Of a stretch of 64,000 nt of DNA, positions 13,145 to 22,610 are shown piece after piece. A program made the translations under genes and the position numbers. This DNA comes from Verrucomicrobiia bacterium (GTDB taxonomy: Bacteria; Verrucomicrobiota; Verrucomicrobiia; Verrucomicrobiales; Akkermansiaceae), in NCBI GenBank assembly GCA_947462875.1, contig CANHQJ010000005.1:62001-126000 (forward strand). Reading direction: 5' to 3'. The notes below the pieces were generated by a model. The model did not search any database, was not told the origin of the DNA, and was given only the letters and a program-made list of their open reading frames with translations. How positions within the stretch are numbered: the first letter of the stretch is position 1; each line of letters starts with the position of its first letter.

Positions 13145-13720
13145 ATGAAAAAAGCCCTCCTCCTGATCGTCACGGCAGCCCTTGTGCTTGCGGCGGGCAT
13201 CGGTCTCTTTCGTTCCTTGAACGCCCGCGAGGTTCATGTGCGACTCCGCCAAAAGGAAATCGATGCGATTCTGACACGCCAATTTCCCATCGAAAAAACG
13301 CACCTCAAGGTGGTGCGCATCACCTACAGCGATCCCCAGGCCACACTCGTTCCGCAGTCGAATCAGGTGCGTGTCGGAGTCAATGCCACCGTCCGCGTTG
13401 GCATTCCCCCGTTTGAAAAGGAATACCGGACGGGAATTACCCTGCTGTGCGGACTGGCGTATGATGGCAAACAAAAAAAGCTCTGCCTCACCAATGCCAT
13501 TTGCGAACGCTTCGATCTGCCCGTGATTCCTGAAACCTATCGCGAAATCACAAAACAGGCGCTGAACCTCACCTCCATCGCCTGTTTCGAAAAAATCCCC
13601 GTTTACGAACTGAAACCGCGCAACAAAACACAGCAACTCGCGGTCATGGTCTTACATGACTTGCAGGTGAAGGACGACAGCCTGACATTTACCCTCAAGC
13701 TGCCGGAGACCCCACCGTAA
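13145..13720 (+). CDS. DUF1439 (YceB-like) protein
   Basis: A 191 aa protein with an N-terminal membrane anchor or signal (about residues 3-25) followed by a YceB-like DUF1439 domain. The block REVHVRLRQKEIDAILTRQF is the typical start of that domain, and it ends with a strand KDDSLTFTLKLP. Unlike E. coli YceB there is no lipobox cysteine. The ATG at 13145 is preferred over 13127 because the hydrophobic leader starts there. Family function is unknown. It lies 52 bp after the FAD oxidoreductase gene and faces the next gene convergently. Confidence 0.75.
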   Translation: MKKALLLIVTAALVLAAGIGLFRSLNAREVHVRLRQKEIDAILTRQFPIEKTHLKVVRITYSDPQATLVPQSNQVRVGVNATVRVGIPPFEKEYRTGITLLCGLAYDGKQKKLCLTNAICERFDLPVIPETYREITKQALNLTSIACFEKIPVYELKPRNKTQQLAVMVLHDLQVKDDSLTFTLKLPETPP

Positions 13721-13724
13721 AAGA

Positions 13725-14737
13725 TCAACGACGGCGACGCAGAGCCAAGCCCAACACACCGCAAGCGCTCAGCAGGATCGTGCTCGGCTCCGGGATAGCG
13801 ATCAGATAGGTGCCGCTGGCCGCATTGGCTATCACAACAACTGACCCACACTGATGATGGCTTGCTCCGGCCCTGCCACGCCCAGCGTTCCCGAAACAAA
13901 GGAATCCATGGTAGCGTAAACGCCTACGTTGCCGGAAGTAGTGCTGCTGATGATTTGATACACAGCGGAGGAAGCGTAGTTGGTTGGATTGTCAAGAAAT
14001 GGGATAGCTTGCGTCGCGTCACTCATCACCGTGACAGCCCCGTCCGTAAAGATCAGATCCAGCGTCGTACCGCTCAAAATGAACGAGCCCACCGTCAGTG
14101 CATCGCGATCGGCTACCGCTACACCGCCTACGCGGAATCGCATCGTGCCGGTGGATGTCACCGAGCCACTGATGGCAAGAGTGCGATCCGTTGCGCCTCC
14201 AAGGCCAACATCCAAAATATCACCCGAACCGATCGTCAGGTCACCTACGCGCGTGCCGCAACTGTTGGCGGTGAGATTGCACCCGATGGTGGTGCCCGTA
14301 GCCAGAGTCGTGGCTCCCGTGTAGGAATTCGTATTGTTCAACGAAAGCGTGCCACCACCCGAAATGCTCAATCCACCGGCACCACTCATCGCTCCCATAA
14401 TGACCGTCTGACCACTGGTAGCAGTAGGCACAGGAATAGCCCCCGTCAGAGTCATTGCCAGACTTAAGCTTTGGACATTGGTCTTATTGTTGTTGAGCAG
14501 TCCGATCGTGGAACCGAAGGTCAGCGCGTTGCCACTCAAAACTGGATGCGAAGGAATCCAATTTCCGTTATCATTCCAGTCGCCGGCACCCGATCCGCCT
14601 GTCCATGTTTTCACATTCGCGCTCAACTGCGAAAACGAAAACGCTACAATCACAGAGCAGGTGGCAAGGAGGGATAACCGGTAATTTCGCAGCGACCATG
14701 GCTGACTCTCTTTGTTCAAGACAGGGAGTCTTTTCAT
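13725..14737 (-). pseudogene. Autotransporter-repeat/PEP-CTERM-like surface protein, frameshifted near its 3' end
   Basis: Secreted beta-repeat protein. A signal peptide (LLATCSVIVAFSFSQLSA) is followed by TWTGGSGAGDWNDNGNW, the usual opening of PVC autotransporter-associated proteins, then Thr/Ser/Gly-rich repeats including GGGTLSLNNTNSYTGATTL. The main frame stops at about 13832 after ISVGQLL. In another frame the sequence continues straight into IPEPSTILLSACG and a C-terminal RRRR, a PEP-CTERM-type sorting tail, ending at 13725. Restoring one base near 13838-13850 joins the two. It could be a real inactivation, phase variation or a sequencing error. The start at 14737 is chosen because the leader begins there. 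Confidence 0.8.
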
Positions 14738-15093
14738 AGGTAAGGCCAGTTGAATTGTGAAAAGGGGAGAACTTCGGGCTTGGCAGAAAAAATGACGCGT
14801 AAAGCCAGTAAAATCGAGATGATTGTTTGACTTTTCCGTAACCGCTTCTTTGCACACAATATGTTAGAGCAGGCAACATGCCAAGAATTACGATCATGGT
14901 GAAAAGCGTGATGATCATTTTTCATCTCTCGCAGAGGTCCGATACACAAGGCAGGGACCGCCTCTCCGAGCGGTCCGGTGGGAAGCGGCCCCTTCAGTCA
15001 CCAAGATCCATCCGAATCTTTCCCCATTCTTCGCGAACCAGTCCAAGGCATGCCATTCGGCACACTGCGCGCGGCATCGCTGGCTGCGCCAAG
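14738..15093. other. Intergenic stretch, no gene recognised
   Basis: About 350 bp between the surface-protein gene start and the terminator of the RRM gene. Short ORFs here have no recognisable similarity. It should hold the promoter of the surface-protein gene on the minus strand, but no convincing -35/-10 pair was found. Confidence 0.5.
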
Positions 15094-15094
15094 G

Positions 15095-15126
15095 CACAAA
15101 AAAACCACACTCCCGGAGGAGTGTGG
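15095..15126 (-). terminator. Rho-independent terminator of the RRM gene
   Basis: A 9-bp perfect stem (15105-15113 with 15118-15126, CCACACTCC/GGAGTGTGG) with a 4-nt loop. On the minus strand it is followed by a T run (complement of the A run at 15098-15104). It lies about 28 bp past the RRM stop codon. Confidence 0.9.
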
Positions 15127-15153
15127 TAAAAAATGTTTGTGAGTTAGCGAGGA

Positions 15154-15609
15154 TTAACCCCAGTCGCCACCACCGCCGCCGCCTTTGTAGCCGCCGCCGC
15201 CGCCACGACGATCACCGCCGCCGCCTTTGTAGCCGCCGCCACCGCCGCCGCCTTTATAGCCACCGCCGCCGCCGCCACCTTTGTAGCCACCGCCGCCGCC
15301 TTTATAGCCGCCGCCACCGCCGCCGCCTTTGTAGCCACCGCCGCCGCCACCACCGCCAGTGCGGGGTTCGCGAGCTTCCGCTGCATTGATACGCAGGGCA
15401 CGGCCCTGGTAGTCCTGGTCATTCAATGCGGCAATCGCTGCATTCGCTCCCGCCACTTCGCCCATGGAAACAAAGGCAAAGCCACGAGGACGGCCTGTTT
15501 CACGATCGGTGACGATTTTAACACGTTCCACTGTGCCGTAAGGGCTGAAGAGCTCGGTAATTTCTTCTTCAGTAGCGGAGAAGGGCAGATTGCCCACATA
15601 GATATCCAT
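15154..15609 (-). CDS. Glycine-rich RRM RNA-binding protein
   Basis: A 151 aa protein with one RNA recognition motif (residues 1-80; RNP2 IYVGNL at 3-8, RNP1 RGFAFVSM at 42-49) followed by a low-complexity tail of Gly runs broken by six YKG units and one DRR, ending GDWG. The same architecture occurs in cyanobacterial and PVC cold-inducible RNA-binding proteins, which bind single-stranded RNA. The tail is encoded by a near-perfect (ccgccgcctttgtagcc)-type DNA repeat, so its length may vary by slippage. Monocistronic with its own terminator. Confidence 0.95.
   Translation of the reverse strand: MDIYVGNLPFSATEEEITELFSPYGTVERVKIVTDRETGRPRGFAFVSMGEVAGANAAIAALNDQDYQGRALRINAAEAREPRTGGGGGGGGYKGGGGGGGYKGGGGGYKGGGGGGGYKGGGGGGGYKGGGGDRRGGGGGYKGGGGGGDWG
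15174..15357 (-). repeat. Tandem coding repeat for Gly-Tyr-Lys-Gly units
   Basis: Repeats of roughly 18-24 bp made of ccgcc triplets plus ctttgtagcc or ctttatagcc, within the RRM gene. Unit lengths differ by multiples of 3, so the frame is kept. Synonymous TAT/TAC differences between units show the copies are not all recent. Confidence 0.85.
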
Positions 15610-15942
15610 AATAGTAACTGTAATAAAAAAACGCTGTTTGGATTAACACTACCCAGGCCAACAGCGAATAGACCCAAGCAGCGACCACTGCATAACTGCC
15701 GTGGGACATCGTTCGCTTACGGGAATTCCGCAGTTTGCACAAGAAAAAAAAGAAAAATCCGGGAAATAACCTTGGACGCGACAGGGCGGGTGCCGCAACA
15801 CTCTACGGAAAAATCCAGCGGAAAGAGGATGCAGCTTGGGAATTTTCCGACCTTGCCCGTGATTGCCCGGCTGCCGCCATGGCGCTTCCCAGGGGCACAA
15901 AAACAGTTGAAAAATGACCTTCCTCATCGATGTATTACCCTT
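15610..15942. other. Divergent intergenic region between the RRM gene and the Gfo/Idh/MocA gene
   Basis: About 330 bp that must carry promoters in both directions. It contains an A-rich tract at 15740-15755. No start codon with Shine-Dalgarno and no hairpin with T run was seen. An in-frame extension of the downstream gene back to 15772 lacks any recognised domain and is treated as non-coding. Confidence 0.45.
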
Positions 15943-17226
15943 ATGTCACCTCAACTACCTTCTGACCGACGTCATTTCCTCAAAACCGGCGCCCTGCTCG
16001 GCGCGGTCTCTCTTTTGCCTTCCATCGGCTCCGCCGCCGATGAGGCCAAGCCCATCAAGGTCGCTCTCGTCGGCTGTGGCGGTCGCGGCACCGGTGCCGC
16101 CGCCCAGTCGCTGGCCGTGGCCGGCACCACACTGGTCGCCATGGCCGATGCCTTCGCCGACAATCTTGCCTCCTCGCACAAAGAGCTGGTCACCAAATTC
16201 GGCGACCGCGTGGATGTGCCGGAAGCCCGCCGTTTTGTCGGACTGGATGCCTACAAGGCCGCCATCGATGCCGCCGATGTGGTGCTGCTGTGCTCCACAC
16301 CCGGTTTCCGCCCGCAACACTTCGAATACGCCGTGCAGCAAGGCAAACACGTGTTCATGGAAAAACCCGTCGCCGTCGATGGTCCGGGCATCCGCAAGGT
16401 GATCGAAGCCGCCAAGATGGCCGACAAGAAAAATCTCAAGGTCGTCTGCGGTTTGCAACGCCGTTACCAGAAGAGCTACTTGGAGACCTTGGAAAAGGTC
16501 AAGGAAGGCATGATCGGCGACATCACTTCCTCGCAGGTCTATTGGGTCAGCGGCGGCGTCTGGACCCGTCCGCGCAGCGAGGGGCAAACGGAAATGCAAT
16601 ACCAGGTGCGCAACTGGTACTACTTCAACTGGCTCTGCGGCGATCACATCGTGGAGCAGCACGTGCACAACATCGACGTCAGCAACTGGTTCAAAGGCGC
16701 GCATCCGGTCAAGGCCGTGGGCATGGGCGGCCGCACCAGCCGCGTCGGCAAGGATTGGGGTGAAATTTTCGACCACTTCTTCGTGGAATACCACTACGCC
16801 GACGGCAGCATCATGAACAGCCAGTGCCGTCAATGGAACGGTGTGTGGTCGAAGGTCTCCGAGACCATCGTCGGCACCAAAGGCACGGCGGAACCCGGCG
16901 TGATCAAGGACCGCAGCGGCAAAATCATCTGGCGCTTCCGTGGTCCGGACAACAACCCGTATCAGACCGAGCACGACATGCTCTATCAATACATCCGCGA
17001 AAACACCGCGCACAACGATGCCTACTACACCGCCGAGGCCACGCTCACCGGCATCATGGGCCGCATGGCCTGCTACACCGGCAAGGAAGTCACCTGGGAC
17101 ATGGCAATGAATTCGCAAGTGGACACCATGCCGAAAAATCTCAACTGGGACGCCCAACCCGGCCCGAAACCCGAAGCCGATGGTTTCTACGCCTGTCCCA
17201 AGCCGAGCAAGGAAGCGGTGATCTGA
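15943..17226 (+). CDS. Tat-exported Gfo/Idh/MocA family oxidoreductase
   Basis: A 427 aa NAD(P)-dependent oxidoreductase of the glucose-fructose oxidoreductase / inositol dehydrogenase type. A Tat leader (DRRHFLKTGALLGAVSLLP) is followed by a Rossmann fold with VALVGCGGRGTG and the family motif MEKPVAVDGPG, in which Lys is catalytic. The C-terminal domain has CGDHIVEQHVHNIDVSNW, with the His residues expected in the substrate site. Export by Tat fits a periplasmic enzyme with tightly bound cofactor. The start at 15943 sits directly before the leader. Substrate unknown. Confidence 0.92.
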   Translation: MSPQLPSDRRHFLKTGALLGAVSLLPSIGSAADEAKPIKVALVGCGGRGTGAAAQSLAVAGTTLVAMADAFADNLASSHKELVTKFGDRVDVPEARRFVGLDAYKAAIDAADVVLLCSTPGFRPQHFEYAVQQGKHVFMEKPVAVDGPGIRKVIEAAKMADKKNLKVVCGLQRRYQKSYLETLEKVKEGMIGDITSSQVYWVSGGVWTRPRSEGQTEMQYQVRNWYYFNWLCGDHIVEQHVHNIDVSNWFKGAHPVKAVGMGGRTSRVGKDWGEIFDHFFVEYHYADGSIMNSQCRQWNGVWSKVSETIVGTKGTAEPGVIKDRSGKIIWRFRGPDNNPYQTEHDMLYQYIRENTAHNDAYYTAEATLTGIMGRMACYTGKEVTWDMAMNSQVDTMPKNLNWDAQPGPKPEADGFYACPKPSKEAVI

Positions 17227-17250
17227 GGAAACTCCCCATCTTACTCGCAA

Positions 17251-17282
17251 AGCCTCTCATCACCAGGTGAGGGGCTTTTTTT
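17251..17282 (+). terminator. Rho-independent terminator
   Basis: The inverted repeat AGCCTCTCA ... TGAGGGGCT has one G-U pair and an 8-nt loop and is followed by a run of T. It lies 25 bp after the oxidoreductase stop. Confidence 0.85.
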
Positions 17283-17373
17283 GTCACGGTCTCGGCGCCA
17301 GACGACTGCTACTGGACGTTTGGATCGATTCTCTGACACAGGACAGACGCGCGATTTCCGACGAATTCCGCGG

Positions 17374-19479
17374 TTACTTTTCTGATTCGGTAAGCTGCAT
17401 CGCCTCAAGCACATCCTGCTGCGCACCGCGCAGGATCTCAGCTTCATACACGGAGCACATCAGGTAAGGATCAATGGCAGTGACCTTGTCCTGATTCACC
17501 CAGTAGGTTTCCACTCCACGCAAGGCACCGTAGGCGAGCACCAGCACCATGATGACACTGGCGGTGGTCACTCCCACCACACGACAGCGCACGCCGTTCA
17601 TCACCCGATCATAAAAATCGCCAATGCCGATTCGTGTGATCGCCCCTGCCAAGAGCCACAGCAAAGCAGGAAGCCAGAATATGCCGAGCAGGATGATAAT
17701 GGTAAGATATTCTTTTATCCATGGCAGCAGAAAAGTCATACCGTGCAAGGGCACCAGCAGCAGAACCACCGCAGCCCATCCGCTATAGTGATAGACTCCG
17801 CGAGGATTTGCGCGCAGGCGCTCCCATGGCAAAAAACAACGCACCGCCAGCAAACGCGTCAACAACAGGATGAGCAGAAACACGCTGATCGCGGGAACCC
17901 AGGGAAACAGGTAGCCATAATCGACAGCCCACTTCTTTCCCGTGAGATCCGTGGCAAAGGTAAGCAGGGCATAATACAACAACGGAGCCACCACCGTGAG
18001 GAGCACGAGTCGAAAAAGGTCGCGGGTAGGAACCGCCTGCCAAACCTCGTAGCTGACGCGGTGGAGGAAGGCGTTTCTCTTGCCTAACAAGTGATAGGGA
18101 ATCATCAGAAAACACAGCGCACAGCCAGCGGCGCACAATCCCTTCAATACCACACAATGATCCGCATAGCGCATGGGCGCGAGTAGCTCGATGTCCAGAT
18201 AGGGTGGGCGGGTGGTGATAAATGCTGTGCGCACCTGAGTGATACCACCGAGCAAGTAACCGTGTTGCATCGAGAGATCGGAGCGATTCAGAGCGGCATT
18301 GCGCAGGTGTTGCTGCAGCGCATGCAACGATTGATAACGTTCCTTCCACAAACCAACCAATGCCGGATCCAATCCGTTTGTATCGATCACAAGGATTTGT
18401 CTATAGATGAGCAAAAACACATATTTTTTTACGATATGCTCCGAATCGGTGCGCGCCATGCGCTCGGTGAAAGTGGTGACGTCGCGAAACAGCTGCTGGC
18501 CCTCGGGTGTGGAAAAATCCGCTTCTTGAAGACTGGCGACGATGACGACTGCCAGTTGCTCTGTGGCATCAGAGGTCGACTTGAGACCAGAGAGATAAGT
18601 GTAAGGTGCTGACTGATCATTCCAACCGGAGCGCCGGTTGAGGATATCCACCCGCATGTGATGCAAGGCACTCTGATGGGACTCGTAATGGTCTTTTTCT
18701 AGCGATTTCCGCCACAGGTCCATCACGATCTTGGCCTTGGCGGGATCTTTGATGGTGGGCTGATAAACAACCTTTTCGCGAAGAGCATGGCGATCAGAGA
18801 TTGTCGCCGCTTCAATTTGTGCCTTCGTCACAGGACTGCGCGGATGGACGCCTGCGTGGGAAATCCCCACATTTCCCGCATAACTCTGCGCTGCCAGTAA
18901 AAAATACCACCCATTTCGCGGATCGAGTTTTTCCGCGACTTCCAACGCCTCGGGAGGAAGCGCTCCCGCCATCATGGCGTAGTTTTTCACGTAGTCGGCG
19001 AAAAACACGACATTGTCCGGATCGTTTTCCCACAGGGACTTCCACGGTGCCGCCGTGCCTATACGGCTCTCATCGCCATGAAGCAGATGCTCTTCTTGCG
19101 GCGTCTTTGTTTTCACGGGCACTATGGGTGCGGCAGAGTCATTGAAGTCAAGATGAGTGGCCACATCCTCCCACCAACGCCAGCCCCGGAAACCCATGAA
19201 TGCCACGAGCAACATGGCCGCGATCGTGAACAATACGAAGCCTTTGTGCCGTCGGGCCCGGGAAACAAGTGTCACCGCCTGCATCAGCGCGCTGGCCTGC
19301 GGTAGCGAGTCCGCTTGCACATCGATGGATTCGACTAACAACCCGTAGGCCTGATACTGCTGCTCGGGGTTATCGGCCAGGGCTTCCGTCCATTGACGCA
19401 GCAGTTCCTGCTTGGGCGTGATGTCACCCGAATCCTGTTTATCGTCCAGACTACTCACTTTTTTTGTGGACCGAACCAT
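17374..19479 (-). CDS. Large multi-pass membrane protein of unknown function
   Basis: About 701 aa, not recognised. A soluble N-terminus (about 75 residues, Gln/Asp-rich) precedes TM1 (GFVLFTIAAMLLVAFMGF). A hydrophilic, largely helical domain of about 320 residues follows, then about six hydrophobic segments toward the C-terminus (including LVLLTVVAPLLYYALLTF, AISVFLLILLLTRLLAV and YLTIIILLGIFWLPALLW). The start could be the ATG at 19479 or a GTG at 19458 that overlaps the CIA30 gene's TAG stop. Either way it is coupled to that gene and probably belongs to the same transcript. The large extracytoplasmic domain suggests a sensor or scaffold, but nothing proves it. Confidence 0.75.
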   Translation of the reverse strand: MVRSTKKVSSLDDKQDSGDITPKQELLRQWTEALADNPEQQYQAYGLLVESIDVQADSLPQASALMQAVTLVSRARRHKGFVLFTIAAMLLVAFMGFRGWRWWEDVATHLDFNDSAAPIVPVKTKTPQEEHLLHGDESRIGTAAPWKSLWENDPDNVVFFADYVKNYAMMAGALPPEALEVAEKLDPRNGWYFLLAAQSYAGNVGISHAGVHPRSPVTKAQIEAATISDRHALREKVVYQPTIKDPAKAKIVMDLWRKSLEKDHYESHQSALHHMRVDILNRRSGWNDQSAPYTYLSGLKSTSDATEQLAVVIVASLQEADFSTPEGQQLFRDVTTFTERMARTDSEHIVKKYVFLLIYRQILVIDTNGLDPALVGLWKERYQSLHALQQHLRNAALNRSDLSMQHGYLLGGITQVRTAFITTRPPYLDIELLAPMRYADHCVVLKGLCAAGCALCFLMIPYHLLGKRNAFLHRVSYEVWQAVPTRDLFRLVLLTVVAPLLYYALLTFATDLTGKKWAVDYGYLFPWVPAISVFLLILLLTRLLAVRCFLPWERLRANPRGVYHYSGWAAVVLLLVPLHGMTFLLPWIKEYLTIIILLGIFWLPALLWLLAGAITRIGIGDFYDRVMNGVRCRVVGVTTASVIMVLVLAYGALRGVETYWVNQDKVTAIDPYLMCSVYEAEILRGAQQDVLEAMQLTESEK

Positions 19480-20038
19480 ACGTGCGGATCCAGTCCACGT
19501 GCAAGGCAAATGGTCCTTGTTTTTTATCGCCTAACAACAAGCCGACGCGGCGGACTTTGGCGGCATCGAAGGTTTTATCGGGAAGTTTCACCCCGCGCCA
19601 CGAGCCTAGCAGATTCTTGAAGGGCACCTTGACTTCGGTCCATTCGTCTTTTTTCGTGGCGAACTCCGCTTGGAAGGAAACCTCGCCGCCGCGGAATTCG
19701 GCATCGGTGGACAGGCGCACCTGATAGCTGCGGCCATCGCCTTTGACACGTAAGACCAGACCCTCGGCATCGCTCAAGTCCATCGCCACATTTTTCGAGC
19801 GCAGTGAGGAAAAGCCGCCGTTGTTTTCCAACGACAGTGTGCCGAAAAATCGCAGAATGCCATCCTTTCCGATCTCGCGCTGGCCTTGGGAAAGTCCGCC
19901 CATCACTCCGTCATCGACGATGGTCCACCCGAGCGTTTCCATTTCCTCGGGAGTAAATTCGGCAACGGTTCCGGCTGTTACCGCACTCATAGGAAGGATG
20001 ATGGCAAAAGCGGCAAGGAAAGCGGATCGGTTTTTCAT
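19451..20038 (-). CDS. Secreted CIA30-domain protein
   Basis: A 195 aa protein with a signal peptide (about 1-22) and a CIA30 domain (named after complex I intermediate-associated protein 30), a galactose-binding-like beta-sandwich. Typical blocks are WTIVDDGVMGGLSQGQ, LSLENNGGFSSLRS and LLLGDKKQGPFALHVDWI. Bacterial members are not necessarily linked to complex I; no nuo genes are here. It lies 49 bp after the PEP-synthase-like gene, and its 3' end overlaps the start of the following membrane protein gene. Confidence 0.88.
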   Translation of the reverse strand: MKNRSAFLAAFAIILPMSAVTAGTVAEFTPEEMETLGWTIVDDGVMGGLSQGQREIGKDGILRFFGTLSLENNGGFSSLRSKNVAMDLSDAEGLVLRVKGDGRSYQVRLSTDAEFRGGEVSFQAEFATKKDEWTEVKVPFKNLLGSWRGVKLPDKTFDAAKVRRVGLLLGDKKQGPFALHVDWIRTYGSVHKKSE

Positions 20039-20087
20039 CGTTTGTCAATCAGCCACAGTTTCGGGATCGCGCAACTGAAATGTGCGC

Positions 20088-22610
20088 TCACTCGATCCGC
20101 GTGATGATGCCGCGCGCGCCATCGATGCGCACGATCTCTCCATCGCGCAGTTGTGACAGGCAACCGCGCACCGACATCACGGCGGGGATGCGCATTTCAC
20201 GGGCGGTGACGGCACCGTGCGACAGCGGTCCGCCGCTTTCGGTGATGACGCCGCTGGCCGCGTAAAACAAGGGCGTCCACGCCGGGTTGGTGGTACGGGC
20301 GACAAGGATGGCACCATGCGGAAACGCGGCGAAATCCTGCGGCGACTGCACCATGCAGACAGGTCCCTGAGCGATGCCCGGGCTGCCGGGCGTGCCGCGC
20401 AGTTCGGTACCTGCCGCTACCTCCTGCGGCGCATCGGTCGTGTGCGGTTCCCAGCCGGGGGTTTTTTCCACAGCCTCCTGCCAGGATTGTTTGCGTTCGC
20501 GCACACGCCGCGAGAATTCCTTCCACTCGCCGATTTCATTGTGTTCGATGGCTTGTTCGATCTCGGTCTCGTGCGCAAAAAAGATGTCCATCGGCTCATC
20601 GATGATATCGCGCAGATGCAGGCGCTCGCCCAGTTTCTGCAGGCCCTTGCGCATGGGCAGGGCGAGTCGCGTGGTTTGATAATGCTCCAGGTCATCCAGG
20701 CTGGTGTAGAGCCGCGCGAGGCGGATGATTTCGTGCATGAAAAAATGCAGTTCCTCGGGAATGCGTTGGAACACCTGGTATTCCGCCGATTGCGAGCGGA
20801 TCTTGAGCTCGCGCTCGCGTTGGGACGGCGTCTGTTCGCTGGAAGCGTCGAGAATCAGCCGGATCTGGTCGAGCACGATCCACGGCACGCTGATCCATGT
20901 CGGATGATAGGGATCGAAGTCCGTCTCCCTGTGCCCGTGGTCGCGCAGGAAACGCAGCAGCCGTTGGTGAAAGCCATGGTGTTCTTTTTCCAACAATCCC
21001 GACTCCCACAGCGCGCGGCTGCCGCCTTCCACACGCAGGCGTTGCTCTAACAAGACATCCCGATGCACCCACTGCGCCAGATCGAAAAACTCCTTGTTGA
21101 TGGCTCCCGTTTTCGTCTCGCAAAACGCCAGCAGGTCGCCCATCAACTGCGCGCCCTGGTCCGCGCCGAACTGCGCGTGCAGCAGGAAATGCAGTAACTT
21201 GTAGAGCACGCCCTGGGTGATGGAAATGGCGATGTTCGGCAGGAAATAATCCGAACCGTGTTGCTGCACCTCCTGCACAAAGGCCCACAGCTCGCGCAGG
21301 CTTTTTTGATCCAGCGGTTCGGCCATGAACTCGCCGATGCGGATCAGATAGAAATCGAGATCGCGCGACCACTGCACCGGCAGGCTCTGCACCCAGCTGT
21401 ATTCCTCCCGCAGTTTCGGGATCAAGTTCGGCAGGTCGTGCAGCGAGCGCAGCGTGAAGGGCATGCGTTTCGCATAGAGATCCACGGCATTTTGGTTGCC
21501 GTAAATGTAATGATCGTGCATGCCGAACCACTCGCCGGAAAACGGCGGAAAGCCCATCAGACGGAACGAATGGTCCATCGATCGCTTGAAGCCTTTTTTC
21601 ACAAAATCCCAGGTCAGCGGCGTGATCGCGTTGGGAAAGCGTTCCGCCGATTCATCGCGTGTCCAGCGCGGCGGAATGGTGGTGATGGCGCGCGATTGCA
21701 GCAGGTGAAGGGTATCGCCACAAAAGCCCCACTCGATGTCCTGCGGAAAGCGATACCAGGCCTCCACGCGGCGCAGCAGATCGGTCACCTGCGCGAGTTG
21801 CGCGTCGCTCAGCGAAGGAGCATCGGCCATGTGTTCCTCCACCGGCAGGAGCTCCACGCCGCCATCTTCGAGGCAGACGGTGCGCACGGATTTTTGCGCG
21901 ATCTTGCGCGCGAGGATAGTCCCGGTGGCTTTCTCCACTTCCCAGTCATCCACATCGCACTCACCGCTGACCACCGACTCGCCGAGGCCGTGGTTGGCCT
22001 CGATCAGCGCGACATCCATATCGCCGGAAATCGGATTGATGCTGAAGGCCACGCCCGCCACATCACAGCGCACCATTTCCTGCACCACCACGGCCATTTG
22101 CGCGGCGCAGGGATCGAAACCCTGCCGGTGCCGATACGAAATCACCCTGTCATGCCACACCGACAGGAAACAATCGAGTATCGCCGTGAGCACCTGCTCC
22201 TCACCACGGCAATTGAGAAACGTATCATGCTGCCCGGCGAAGGCCGACTGCGCCAGATCCTCCATCGTCGAGGAAGAGCGCACGGCGAAACAAGCCCCCG
22301 TGGCAACGCCCGCCAGGCGCTCGCGGATCTCGCACACCAGAGGCTCAGGCAAAGGCACCTCACGCAGCCGATCGCGCAGCGCTTCCGCCGCAGGCACCAA
22401 GGCCGCGGCATCGTCGAAGGGCAAACGCATCACCCTTTCCTGCCAGTCCGCACAACCATCGAGCCACACGCGATAGGCATCGGCCACGATAAAAAACCCC
22501 TGCGGCACGGGAAAGTCACCGCTGGTGAGCGAGGCGAGATTCGCCCCCTTGCCGCCGGTATATTCGGAGCGCTGGGCGAGGGCATCGGTGAAGGCGAGGG
22601 TATGTTTCAT
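20088..22610 (-). CDS. PEP-synthase-like dikinase (PPDK N-domain plus phosphohistidine domain)
   Basis: An 840 aa protein. An ATP-binding PPDK/PEP-synthase N-terminal domain starts at residue 1 with YTGGKGANLASL. A long central region (about 340-720) contains TPLTWDFVKKGF and FGMHDHYIYGNQNAVDLYA and differs from canonical PEP synthase. The C-terminal mobile domain has GGPLSHGAVTARE, with His798 the likely phosphohistidine. The central region and length recall rifampicin phosphotransferase-type enzymes, in which ATP's beta phosphate is passed through His to an acceptor. The ATG at 22610 overlaps the preceding PAP2 stop (ATGA); a spurious 5' extension to 23144 is ignored. The acceptor is unknown; the lipid-gene context suggests a lipid or head group. 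Confidence 0.85.
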   Translation of the reverse strand: MKHTLAFTDALAQRSEYTGGKGANLASLTSGDFPVPQGFFIVADAYRVWLDGCADWQERVMRLPFDDAAALVPAAEALRDRLREVPLPEPLVCEIRERLAGVATGACFAVRSSSTMEDLAQSAFAGQHDTFLNCRGEEQVLTAILDCFLSVWHDRVISYRHRQGFDPCAAQMAVVVQEMVRCDVAGVAFSINPISGDMDVALIEANHGLGESVVSGECDVDDWEVEKATGTILARKIAQKSVRTVCLEDGGVELLPVEEHMADAPSLSDAQLAQVTDLLRRVEAWYRFPQDIEWGFCGDTLHLLQSRAITTIPPRWTRDESAERFPNAITPLTWDFVKKGFKRSMDHSFRLMGFPPFSGEWFGMHDHYIYGNQNAVDLYAKRMPFTLRSLHDLPNLIPKLREEYSWVQSLPVQWSRDLDFYLIRIGEFMAEPLDQKSLRELWAFVQEVQQHGSDYFLPNIAISITQGVLYKLLHFLLHAQFGADQGAQLMGDLLAFCETKTGAINKEFFDLAQWVHRDVLLEQRLRVEGGSRALWESGLLEKEHHGFHQRLLRFLRDHGHRETDFDPYHPTWISVPWIVLDQIRLILDASSEQTPSQRERELKIRSQSAEYQVFQRIPEELHFFMHEIIRLARLYTSLDDLEHYQTTRLALPMRKGLQKLGERLHLRDIIDEPMDIFFAHETEIEQAIEHNEIGEWKEFSRRVRERKQSWQEAVEKTPGWEPHTTDAPQEVAAGTELRGTPGSPGIAQGPVCMVQSPQDFAAFPHGAILVARTTNPAWTPLFYAASGVITESGGPLSHGAVTAREMRIPAVMSVRGCLSQLRDGEIVRIDGARGIITRIE

